Shown: piece by piece, positions 1 through 6,365 of the stretch | Numbering within the stretch: the stretch's first letter is position 1 | How the letters are laid out: each line of letters opens with the position of its first letter | Assembly (NCBI GenBank): GCA_934454745.1 | Contig: CAKSGP010000083.1 | Coordinates: 1 to 6,631 of the forward strand | Length of the DNA: 6,631 bases | From: an uncultured Clostridia bacterium | GTDB taxonomy: Bacteria; Bacillota; Clostridia; UBA1381 | Direction: 5' to 3' | The notes under the pieces: generated by a model | The model's input: only the letters and a program-made list of their open reading frames with translations | What the model was told of the DNA's origin: nothing | The model's database searches: none | Program-made: the position numbers and the translations under genes

Positions 1-452
1 ATTTCACCCTTCTTTATTCTATCTAATGCTTCAATAATTTTAGGGTTAAAGCGGTACATATACCCTACATTAAAGGTTAAATTCTTGCGCTTAACTATAT
101 CGATAAGTTTTTTGAAGTCATCGTAATCAGGGGATCCGGGCTTATCCATATAAATATGTAAACCTTTTTGAGCTGCCATAATTGCATATTTAGTGAGATA
201 AATATCCTCACATTCAACTATCGCCGCCTCTACACCCGGTAAAGAAAGTGCCTCTTCAACAGTAAAATAAGGTATTTTTCTGTCATCACGGTATTCCTTT
301 ATCCTGTCATCCCACTTTTTGCTGTCAAGCTCCTCTTTGGGTACGGCAAAGCCCAAAACCTCAAACACCTCAGGCTGTGCTAATATGCTATTAAAACCCG
401 ATGTTCCGTGATCATGCCCTATCCCGATTTGCACGACCTTTAATTTTTCCAT
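1..452 (-). CDS. Gfo/Idh/MocA family NAD(P)-dependent oxidoreductase, N-terminal 150 residues (3' end beyond window)
   Basis: The reading frame starts at ATG 452-450 and runs to the left edge without a stop. It begins KVVQIGIGHDHG: a Rossmann beta strand and a nucleotide loop (GIGHDHG at 10-16, with His/Asp/His in the usual GxGxxG loop). It continues with LPGVEAAIVEC at 71-81, the HIYMDKPGSPDY segment (99-110) that corresponds to the family's EKP motif with K104, and FNVGYMYRFNP (127-137), where the catalytic domain begins. Full-length members are about 330-390 residues, so more than half is missing, including the His/Asp that usually completes the active site. These enzymes oxidise or reduce a hydroxyl of sugars, inositols or glycosides, often at C3. 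Its place directly behind the Schiff-base DHQase-like gene, 11 nt away, suggests linked steps. Confidence 0.85.
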   Translation of the reverse strand, partial: MEKLKVVQIGIGHDHGTSGFNSILAQPEVFEVLGFAVPKEELDSKKWDDRIKEYRDDRKIPYFTVEEALSLPGVEAAIVECEDIYLTKYAIMAAQKGLHIYMDKPGSPDYDDFKKLIDIVKRKNLTFNVGYMYRFNPKIIEALDRIKKGE

Positions 453-458
453 TTTTGT

Positions 459-464
459 CCTCCT
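459..464 (-). promoter_or_regulatory. Shine-Dalgarno AGGAGG fused to the DHQase-like stop codon
   Basis: The run TAAGGAGG (466-459) contains the DHQase-like stop TAA (466-464) and a perfect ribosome site, 6 nt ahead of the ATG at 452-450. Confidence 0.85.
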
Positions 465-1225
465 TACAATAAGTGAATTTTATCCCGGATTTCACGCTGC
501 TCGACAATTAAAGGCTGTGGATTTGTAGAACCTTCTGCCAATTCACAAACACAAAGACTCATACAGCATCCAAGCACTATTCCCAACCTCCTATGAATCA
601 GGCACTCACCTCCACTCAAAAATAGAAACGGTATATCTGCTTTTTCCTTAAGCAAATTGGTTATTCTGAGATTTTCAATTTGTTGCTCCATGCTATCCGC
701 ATGGGTAACAATTTTTGAAATATCTGCACCACGCTTTTTATGCTCAAGCGCAATTTCCAAAACTCTCTCGGCAGAAGTAAAATTATTCACATGGGAAGAC
801 ATTAAAACCTCTGCACCATGCAAATGTAATTTATTGATAAGCTCTATTTGCTTATTTATTGCCTCTGAGTTATCTGTTATCTCCTCATCGTGTTTACAGT
901 ACATATCTCCCATAACATCGCATAATGTCGCTCCATAATCTGCATATAAAAGCAATTCATCAGCAATTTCATCGTAGGTCATATTCTCATTTTGAGATAG
1001 CTTGTAATTTGTAACATAAATTGGTTTGCCATTAGCCGCCGCGAAAATAGATTTTATATTTTCTTCAGTATGATACTTACGTGGCAATCCCTCTGTTTGA
1101 ATACCGAATGCTTCCGCATCCGCATTCAATGCACGCCCGATTTCAGCAATAATGTTATCCGGATTCTGCGTTTGTTTAATCATCACTGTTAAAAGCGGTT
1201 TTTCAATTTTTACAAAGCTTGACAT
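464..1225 (-). CDS. Divergent type I 3-dehydroquinate dehydratase (AroD)-like aldolase-fold enzyme
   Basis: A 253-residue protein, the normal length for type I DHQase (about 250), a cytoplasmic TIM barrel that forms a Schiff base. The catalytic His and Lys are kept with nearly the usual spacing: SSHVNNFTSAE gives H145 (AroD H143) and GADISKIVTHAD gives K171 (AroD K170). Other matches are PIYVT at 68-72 on the strand before helix 3, LFLSGGE at 201-207 (AroD's SMGE/SMG strand), HRRLG at 211-215 and STNPQP near the C-terminus. Differences are large: the ELR/EWR strand reads DAEAFGIQTE, without its Arg, and the TxR strand reads VTNYK, again without Arg. These arginines hold the substrate carboxylate in AroD. 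The C-terminal strand is Cys-rich (C208, C220, C221, C225, C227). It probably dehydrates or eliminates from a different ketone; a shikimate role is doubtful in this operon. Confidence 0.72.
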   Translation of the reverse strand: MSSFVKIEKPLLTVMIKQTQNPDNIIAEIGRALNADAEAFGIQTEGLPRKYHTEENIKSIFAAANGKPIYVTNYKLSQNENMTYDEIADELLLYADYGATLCDVMGDMYCKHDEEITDNSEAINKQIELINKLHLHGAEVLMSSHVNNFTSAERVLEIALEHKKRGADISKIVTHADSMEQQIENLRITNLLKEKADIPFLFLSGGECLIHRRLGIVLGCCMSLCVCELAEGSTNPQPLIVEQREIRDKIHLL

Positions 1226-1230
1226 TGAAG

Positions 1231-1863
1231 TTAAACCTCCTCATGCATCAAAAATATTTTATAATCACCATTTGTATATTTTTCGATAAATTTCTTACTG
1301 TTTTCAAGGTTATGTGTGCTTGCAGTAGGAATTTTGTGCTTAATATTATAGCTTGAATAGCATTCATCCCCTACAATTACACAATTACTACCGTTATATT
1401 TAAACTCAACCACGCAGGAGCCTTTTTGATGACCTCCTATTCTTATTACATTAAGAACACCGTCTACAGTTATGCTTTCTTTAAAAATCTTAACCTTGAA
1501 TTTTTCAGGTATATACGATTTACCTCTGTCATATTCATCTTTTTGAATGTAAATCGTTGCATTTTTGAAATGATGTACTCCGTCTATATGATCGTGATCT
1601 GCATGAGTTATAATAACATCTGTTACATTATCAGAATTTATACCGTAATGAGCGACCGCCTCATCGGGTAACAGATAGTTATTCATCACAAAACCACCCA
1701 TTGTATCACATCCAGCATCTACTAGTATAATACGCTTATCTGTTTCAATAAGGTAAAATGCAAAAATGATGGGTATTTCTTTTTTTCTGTCACCGCCTGT
1801 ATATATAGCAGTTTCGGTTAAAAAAGAATCTGCATATTTAACCTGCTTTACACTTTTTATCAT
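1231..1863 (-). CDS. Metallo-beta-lactamase-fold hydrolase (lactonase-like)
   Basis: A 210-residue MBL-fold protein. Seen: IILVDAGCDT at 45-54, the metal loop ITHADHDHIDG (H87, D91, H92, with Asp at 89 where the classic HxHxDH has His), IGGHQKGSC (H145), VIVGDECY (D166) and a last His H207 in FLMHEEV. This order is that of the binuclear-metal family that includes N-acyl-homoserine lactonases, glyoxalase II and many lactonases. THxDxDH variants do occur in MBL proteins. At 210 residues it is shorter than AiiA-type lactonases (about 250). It ends four residues from the last metal His. In this context hydrolysis of a sugar lactone or ester is inferred; quorum quenching is not indicated. The ATG is the only usable start, as an in-frame TGA lies 9 nt upstream of it. 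It has no good ribosome site and is AT-rich against the isomerase. Its last codons encode the next gene's Shine-Dalgarno. Confidence 0.85.
   Translation of the reverse strand: MIKSVKQVKYADSFLTETAIYTGGDRKKEIPIIFAFYLIETDKRIILVDAGCDTMGGFVMNNYLLPDEAVAHYGINSDNVTDVIITHADHDHIDGVHHFKNATIYIQKDEYDRGKSYIPEKFKVKIFKESITVDGVLNVIRIGGHQKGSCVVEFKYNGSNCVIVGDECYSSYNIKHKIPTASTHNLENSKKFIEKYTNGDYKIFLMHEEV
1236..1241 (-). promoter_or_regulatory. Shine-Dalgarno AGGAGG within the last codons of the MBL gene
   Basis: The terminal codons GAG GAG GTT TAA of the MBL-fold gene contain AGGAGG, 10 nt ahead of the ATG at 1225-1223. The site therefore serves both as Glu-Glu-Val coding sequence and as ribosome site for the DHQase-like gene. 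Confidence 0.85.
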
Positions 1864-1877
1864 AGTTGCGCTTCAAT

Positions 1878-2546
1878 TTATTTTCTACTCTTAATTACTC
1901 TTGCCGGATTGCCTACAGCTACACTGTACGGCGGTATAGGCTTAACCACAACTGCTCCGGAGCCAACAACTGAGCCTTCACCAATGCTGCCCGAATAAAG
2001 AATCGAAACATTCATACCAATATAGCAGTCCCTGCCGATTATGACCTTTTCACAATGACCTCCCTGTGTAATTATGTTGCTGCTCGGATCGGAAAAATAA
2101 TGCGAATAAGGTGTGAGGGTTATGTTTTGTGCCAATAATGCATGATCGCCTATTTCAAGACCCATATGACCGAAAAGTGAGGTGCCCGTTCCTATATAAA
2201 CACTGTCAGCTATATTTATGTAACCTGTATCATATCTTTCGGTATCAAGATAAACTCTTTGATTAATCCATACATTGTTTCCTATTGTTATTCCACCCGG
2301 GCCTCTTGCTATAAGGGTGGCACCGTCCTGTATTTTTACATTATCCCCCACCGAAATATACTGAGGATTTATAATTCTAACGCCAACCCCAATACGAACA
2401 TTTTCTCCCATACTCTTAAGCTGCGAAGAATAATATTCACACCTGATTTTTTCTGCCTCGGGAGAATCGGTGTTCATTATAATTGCTTTATAGCAATCCT
2501 CTTTGTTTTCCATATTCTCGAATGCATTAGTAAAAAAGTTTTCCAT
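1878..2546 (-). CDS. Left-handed beta-helix (hexapeptide repeat) acyltransferase, probable O-acetyltransferase
   Basis: A 222-residue protein. Residues 1-45 form a helical leader; about 48-200 are imperfect hexapeptide repeats of the [I/V]GxxxxI kind (ISVGDNVKI, ITIGNNVWI, VYIGTGTSL, LEIGDHALL, VIIGRDCYI, GSIGEGSVV), the signature of trimeric LbH transferases. The loop NITLTPYSHYFSDP holds N141 and H149, in the place of the catalytic His (H115 in lac galactoside acetyltransferase). The ending IPPYSVAVGNPARVIK at 204-219 is typical of WbbJ/LacA/maltose acetyltransferase relatives that use acetyl-CoA. Cytoplasmic, no signal peptide. In a catabolic operon the analogy is LacA: acetylating sugars that cannot be metabolised, or modifying an intermediate. 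A role in polysaccharide or Nod-type modification is less likely here. Acyl donor and acceptor are not shown by sequence. Confidence 0.87.
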   Translation of the reverse strand: MENFFTNAFENMENKEDCYKAIIMNTDSPEAEKIRCEYYSSQLKSMGENVRIGVGVRIINPQYISVGDNVKIQDGATLIARGPGGITIGNNVWINQRVYLDTERYDTGYINIADSVYIGTGTSLFGHMGLEIGDHALLAQNITLTPYSHYFSDPSSNIITQGGHCEKVIIGRDCYIGMNVSILYSGSIGEGSVVGSGAVVVKPIPPYSVAVGNPARVIKSRK

Positions 2547-2554
2547 TTGAATTT

Positions 2555-2559
2555 CTCCC
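2555..2559 (-). promoter_or_regulatory. Shine-Dalgarno GGGAG for the acyltransferase
   Basis: GGGAG lies 8 nt before the ATG at 2546-2544, in the longest gap of the window (2547-2572, 26 nt). The gap shows no terminator or promoter-like element. Confidence 0.7.
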
Positions 2560-2572
2560 TTTTGCTGAAAAT

Positions 2573-3928
2573 TTATAATTTTACAGTTTTAAAGTTCATA
2601 GAGTCAAAGGCTTCCACTTCATCAGAATAAATACCAACTCCGATTGCAGCAAGCATCGCCGCTCCAACTGCACCTGCCGATGCTCCGTTTATTACAACAG
2701 TTTCTTTTTCCAGTATTTCGGAAACAACTTTGACACATATATTTGAGTTTGTAATTCCACCTACTAAAGCAACTCGATTGCCTGAGAGTCCCAAGGCTTC
2801 ACATTCAGACAAATTATGCTTTAACAGGCGTGCCGCCGATTCATAAATTGCTCTTGCAATATCATGCTTACTGTATTTACCTGCAATCTTAAAATCGTCT
2901 TCATCAAAGTTGAATTTCAAGCCGTTACAACCGTATTCTGATTTGACTATAAGCTCATCAAGCTCTCTATGAGAAATATCGCCAAGGTAAAAATTTCTAA
3001 GCTTTTCTATTTTGGGACTTAACGAGGGTATAGACTTCATCACACAATAAGGTGTTTTATTAATCATAAATCTATCAACCAACAAACCCGTTTCAATAGC
3101 CCGCATACGACTGTTAATCGGAAAAAACAAAACCCATGATGTTCCGCAGGATACTAATATATCATTAGATGTGAATACACCGGCACCTGTAGCTCCGGAG
3201 GGATGATCGAAGCTACCTAATATTACTTTTACATCATTCGATAACCCCAAATATGATGCAACTTCTGGCTTAATTTTGCCTATTACCTTGCCTTTTTGAT
3301 AAATCGGAGGAAGTTGTTCCCTTATTATTCCGAATTTATTAAGAAGCTTATTGCAATAATCGCCTTTTTCCTGATCAAGAAGATAAAACGGAGTTGCCAT
3401 AGAATATGATATACCCCAATTTCCCGTCAAGGAATAATTTAAGTATTCAGCTGACATACAAATCATTTTTGCATCGCTGATTATATTTTTTTTGTTTTTT
3501 GCAATCCATGGAAAATAAGCTATCGGAAATCCGTTTATAACCGGCCATCCAACCGCTTTATATATTTCTTCACATTCAATTTCGGTATAATATGAAGAAA
3601 ATTCATCGTTATCAACATTACTTTGCCAACCGATAATGTGTGTGAACGGCTTAAATTCTTTATCAAGAAAAATGAGATTTCCTGACGCACAACAGGAACA
3701 AATTCCCGAAATATTGCAATCCGACGGGCACTTATCAGCAAGTTCCTTTATAACGCCAAAACAAACCTGAATAAATTCCATAGGTTCTAAAAGCTTTGCT
3801 GATTCTTCACCGTAATAATTAAATTTTCCGCAGGCAGTTGCTAATATTTTGCCGTTTGCGACAAGAAGAACTCCTTTTACAGCCGATGTTCCTATATCAA
3901 GACCAATCAAGCAATCCGTATTTTCCAC
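2573..3928 (-). CDS. FGGY-family carbohydrate kinase
   Basis: A 451-residue protein of the FGGY sugar kinase family (xylulokinase, ribulokinase, rhamnulokinase and others), which use ATP to phosphorylate ketoses or polyols. Seen directly: phosphate-binding LIGLDIGTSAVKG at 7-19 (D11), the catalytic-base segment GSFDHPSGATGAG with D241, the second phosphate loop SCGTS at 260-264, the adenosine-site strand RVALVGGITNS at 385-395 and the closing GAVGAAMLAAIG helix at 419-430. It is somewhat shorter than xylulokinase (about 480-500). The sugar-site region usually reading like WxDxR is here GWQSNVDN (100-107), so specificity differs from textbook xylulokinase. The start is GTG, abutting the amidohydrolase stop with no gap. 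Its likely substrate is the ketose made by the isomerase two genes upstream. Which ketose cannot be said. Confidence 0.88.
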   Translation of the reverse strand: MENTDCLIGLDIGTSAVKGVLLVANGKILATACGKFNYYGEESAKLLEPMEFIQVCFGVIKELADKCPSDCNISGICSCCASGNLIFLDKEFKPFTHIIGWQSNVDNDEFSSYYTEIECEEIYKAVGWPVINGFPIAYFPWIAKNKKNIISDAKMICMSAEYLNYSLTGNWGISYSMATPFYLLDQEKGDYCNKLLNKFGIIREQLPPIYQKGKVIGKIKPEVASYLGLSNDVKVILGSFDHPSGATGAGVFTSNDILVSCGTSWVLFFPINSRMRAIETGLLVDRFMINKTPYCVMKSIPSLSPKIEKLRNFYLGDISHRELDELIVKSEYGCNGLKFNFDEDDFKIAGKYSKHDIARAIYESAARLLKHNLSECEALGLSGNRVALVGGITNSNICVKVVSEILEKETVVINGASAGAVGAAMLAAIGVGIYSDEVEAFDSMNFKTVKL

Positions 3929-4951
3929 TTACATTACCCCGTCAATAAGTCTTTTTGCATTATTGTACATTATATCCTCTATCTGCGAATCGGAAAGCTT
4001 TAAATCAACCGAACAACGCTTTAAAGCCCTTAACTGTTCATATATCATTAATGTGATATTATTTTCATCGCTTTCTCTTAAATGCGGATCATCCGACACA
4101 TCACCATACATACCCTTAGGCACAATATTGTAGTACACACCGTTTTCCGTAATTCTGTACATTCGCATTGTCGAAATAGGTAAATCCGACCCATACATAA
4201 GGCGTTTTGTTCCGACAGCATCAATACAAGCTTTAATTGCATCATCACACATATTTGCAGTAAAATCAAAATACATATTTTTAGTATTTCTTAGTATTGT
4301 AAAGGCATCGCCTATATCCTCGATCGAATACGCGCGACCTATATGTGCTACTATTAGCTTTAAATTTGGATATCTTTGCTCAATTTCCATTAATTGTGCA
4401 ATATTAACGGCATCTTTAAGGCGTTTTGAACGCGGAATATGAAGCATTACTATCCAACCGTTTTTATCAGCTATCCTAAGATGCTCATGCGGCAAGAAGT
4501 CAAAAATGCGTATTTCTCCGGAAGGAATATATGGCGGACAATTTGTAATGTATGGTTTTAATCCTAAAAATCCACCCTTTTTCACCTGTTCCTCAAGCTC
4601 GTCAGGAGTCATACTGTATTCTGAACGGAAAAGTTTAGGAAAGCCGTACTTCTTTGCTGAAGCATATACATAATCATTACACTGTGTAAGGTTATGCTTT
4701 ATTCCGCCGAAAACAAGGGGAGTTACCTTATTTTTTGGGAACAAAACTTTAAGCGTATCCATTAAATCCTCCGCTGGAAGCTCATCGGCAACAAGATCTA
4801 TCCACAGTGAGCCACCGTTAGCCTCACCTTCCGGAATAAAACTGTTTTTCCATATATGTGTATGACAATCGATGAATTCTTTAGGAAGAAAATTTTTAAG
4901 CTCAGTTTCGTAAACAGTATTGTCATATTCATTTACATTCAGCTTGTACAT
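3929..4951 (-). CDS. Amidohydrolase family (Amidohydro_2) TIM-barrel metal-dependent hydrolase
   Basis: A 340-residue protein with the ordered metal-site motifs of the amidohydrolase superfamily: FIDCHTHIW (H30, H32) on the first strand, GLKPY (K132), VMLHIPR (H171), IVAHIGR (H203) and LMYGSDLP (D256). The C-terminal YNNAKRLI at 329-336 is the usual closing helix of Amidohydro_2 (PF04909) members. Relatives include sugar-acid lactonases, 2-pyrone-4,6-dicarboxylate lactonase and decarboxylases of the ACMSD type, all cytoplasmic; there is no signal peptide. After D256 there is a longer than usual loop (about 262-300, rich in Tyr, Asp and Glu), which probably shapes the substrate pocket. In this operon a lactonase or hydrolase step on a sugar derivative is a reasonable inference, but a C-C or C-O lyase role cannot be excluded. 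The downstream kinase starts at the very next base. Confidence 0.85.
   Translation of the reverse strand: MYKLNVNEYDNTVYETELKNFLPKEFIDCHTHIWKNSFIPEGEANGGSLWIDLVADELPAEDLMDTLKVLFPKNKVTPLVFGGIKHNLTQCNDYVYASAKKYGFPKLFRSEYSMTPDELEEQVKKGGFLGLKPYITNCPPYIPSGEIRIFDFLPHEHLRIADKNGWIVMLHIPRSKRLKDAVNIAQLMEIEQRYPNLKLIVAHIGRAYSIEDIGDAFTILRNTKNMYFDFTANMCDDAIKACIDAVGTKRLMYGSDLPISTMRMYRITENGVYYNIVPKGMYGDVSDDPHLRESDENNITLMIYEQLRALKRCSVDLKLSDSQIEDIMYNNAKRLIDGVM
3937..3940 (-). promoter_or_regulatory. GGGG ribosome site for GTG-started kinase, inside the amidohydrolase end
   Basis: GGGG sits 8 nt before the GTG at 3928-3926, within the last codons of the upstream gene (TAA at 3931-3929 touches the GTG). An ATG just upstream (ATGTAA) is out of frame and runs straight into the stop, so GTG is the only sensible start before the LIGLDIGTS motif. 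Confidence 0.65.
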
Positions 4952-4959
4952 TTGTATAA

Positions 4960-4965
4960 CCTCCT
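4960..4965 (-). promoter_or_regulatory. Shine-Dalgarno AGGAGG overlapping isomerase stop codon
   Basis: A perfect AGGAGG is placed 8 nt before the ATG of the amidohydrolase. Its first bases are part of the isomerase stop codon (TAG at 4966-4964). Termination and re-initiation are thus physically joined, supporting coupled translation. Confidence 0.85.
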
Positions 4966-6343
4966 ACTTAATAACGATGGTTTCAAGCCCTAACAGCTTG
5001 CCAAAAAGCTCTATTTCGCTTATACTGGCACCATATACAAATATACTGTGATGAGTTGCTCCATGAATGCTGTATTGTTCTAAAAAGCTTGCACAGTCAA
5101 TACCTAATTTCATCCATCCACGCATTGAATCACCGAAATTATCATTGTCGTATTCAACTATTTCGCCGGAAGAAATCACCATTTTATAATCTTCCTTACC
5201 TCGGCTTATATTGACATATACACCCTTTCCTCCACTCATACGTGTATATCCTACATACGGATATTCTCCAGGTGAATAGTTAACGCCTACTCTCTTAATG
5301 CACGGCTTAATAGCGGCGATACGGTAATTCATTTCACCCATATGGCTGAAGAATACCGTATTATTTTTCCAATCAGGGCAGAAAATTTCAACAAAGGTTG
5401 TTTCGGGATACCCTTTAAGAAAAGCACCTAAAAATGCGGCATTCATTGTGTCGCCTTCACCGGCATATCCGATACCGTTTTCCATTTCCTTACAAGCCTC
5501 AATGAACGGCATGGAAGAAAGTCCGGAACTTTCACCCATATTTGAAAAATTAACCGAAAACGCGGTAAGACCGTTTTCTTTTATACACTTTCGAGTTGCT
5601 AGGCAAGAACGAACCGATTCGTTATACTCTTCATCGATTATTCCGGCATCCAAATCATATTTCTGAGAATTAAGCTTTTTTTCGTTTTCAATTTCTTCTT
5701 CGGTAATCAATGAAGAATAATATTTCATTTGCCCGCCGGTGTATTCGGTTATTTTAATTCCGAACCGATCTTCAAGCTCTTTATACGGCATTTGAATATC
5801 GCCCATTCCGTCAAATTTACCGCCTATAAGACCTACTCTTGCCAAAGCCACGGCTTTTGCGGCAACAGCAGCTCTTACAAAACCACAGGCTTTATCTATG
5901 CAATCAGAATTATCTAAATGCCCTGCCGCTATAGCATAAAGTTTTCCCCTTCTGGTAAGCATACTGCACATATCCATGACCCCATGTACACCGTGGCAGT
6001 ACATAATTTCATCAGGGCTTTGGTTATTTGTGAATTCATAGGTTTCGGTCGTGTCAAGCACGATTATCGGAAGATGACTCCCGCTTAAAGCATCAACAGA
6101 CTCTAAAGAGGGTGAATAAGCAATATGCACCGTAACGATTGCGTCAACTTGATTTTCTTCAAAGTTATTTACCGTTTTTTTAAATTCTTCAGCTAATCTG
6201 CAAAATTCCGAACGGATAACTGTGAAACCTTTGTTTTCGAATTTCTCTGCAATTTTTTCATAAAATGCATCCATTCTAACGCGCAAATTCGGTAGTTTAT
6301 CATCATAAAGCTTTACATAAAGAGGTAATAATCCGATTTTCAT
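4964..6343 (-). CDS. L-arabinose isomerase-family (AraA/FucI fold) sugar isomerase
   Basis: A 459-residue protein from the preferred ATG. The N-terminal part (about 1-170) is a Rossmann-like domain of the AraA/FucI fold, starting KIGLLPLYVKLYDDKLP. Alignment by eye with E. coli AraA is clear in the catalytic part: GIGYAGEGDTMNAA (E296) matches AraA's AGEGD motif with E306; FVEIF (E319) matches E333; FFSHMGE (H334) matches SHMLE with H350; and GATHHSIFVY (H431/H432) matches the GAHH motif with H450. These are the four Mn-binding or catalytic positions, so the enzyme should be active in aldose-ketose isomerisation. It is shorter than AraA (about 500) and ends at the strand ETIVIK, lacking AraA's C-terminal tail. 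The specificity is therefore uncertain: L-arabinose, L-fucose or another pentose or deoxysugar. The FGGY kinase two genes downstream is the expected next step. The stop TAG lies inside the next gene's ribosome site. Confidence 0.85.
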   Translation of the reverse strand: MKIGLLPLYVKLYDDKLPNLRVRMDAFYEKIAEKFENKGFTVIRSEFCRLAEEFKKTVNNFEENQVDAIVTVHIAYSPSLESVDALSGSHLPIIVLDTTETYEFTNNQSPDEIMYCHGVHGVMDMCSMLTRRGKLYAIAAGHLDNSDCIDKACGFVRAAVAAKAVALARVGLIGGKFDGMGDIQMPYKELEDRFGIKITEYTGGQMKYYSSLITEEEIENEKKLNSQKYDLDAGIIDEEYNESVRSCLATRKCIKENGLTAFSVNFSNMGESSGLSSMPFIEACKEMENGIGYAGEGDTMNAAFLGAFLKGYPETTFVEIFCPDWKNNTVFFSHMGEMNYRIAAIKPCIKRVGVNYSPGEYPYVGYTRMSGGKGVYVNISRGKEDYKMVISSGEIVEYDNDNFGDSMRGWMKLGIDCASFLEQYSIHGATHHSIFVYGASISEIELFGKLLGLETIVIK

Positions 6344-6350
6344 TTTCTCG

Positions 6351-6355
6351 CCCCT
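6351..6355 (-). promoter_or_regulatory. Shine-Dalgarno that decides the isomerase start
   Basis: AGGGG sits 7 nt before the ATG at 6343-6341. An in-frame GTG at 6373 would add ten residues (MNEHRIRGEK), but it would overlap the end of the preceding gene, and the added residues have no counterpart in the family. The protein homologous to AraA begins naturally at MKIGLLPLY, so the ATG is preferred. Confidence 0.75.
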
Positions 6356-6365
6356 AATCCTATGT

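Noticed and set aside
657..938. Plus-strand frame of 93 codons
   Set aside because: Lies wholly antisense to the DHQase-like gene, has no family resemblance and is low-complexity Ser/Cys/Ile-rich; a shadow frame.
464..1225. Naming the DHQase-like gene aroD
   Set aside because: Substrate-binding arginines are missing and the context is sugar catabolism, so a shikimate-pathway name would mislead.
1231..1863. Quorum-quenching AHL lactonase
   Set aside because: Only the general MBL metal site supports it; the protein is shorter, the motif differs and the operon is metabolic.
2547..2572. Internal promoter or terminator in the longest gap
   Set aside because: Only 26 nt, with no inverted repeat plus T-run and no -35/-10 pair; it contains just the ribosome site.
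2259..2630. Plus-strand frame of 123 codons over the acyltransferase and kinase ends
   Set aside because: Antisense to two well-supported genes, composition typical of a reverse-strand shadow, no ribosome site recognised.
3849..4133. Plus-strand frame of 94 codons at the kinase/amidohydrolase junction
   Set aside because: Antisense to conserved coding sequence (the kinase phosphate motif and amidohydrolase end), no recognisable domain.
5448..5917. Plus-strand short frames inside the isomerase gene
   Set aside because: Antisense to the catalytic region of the isomerase; no domain.
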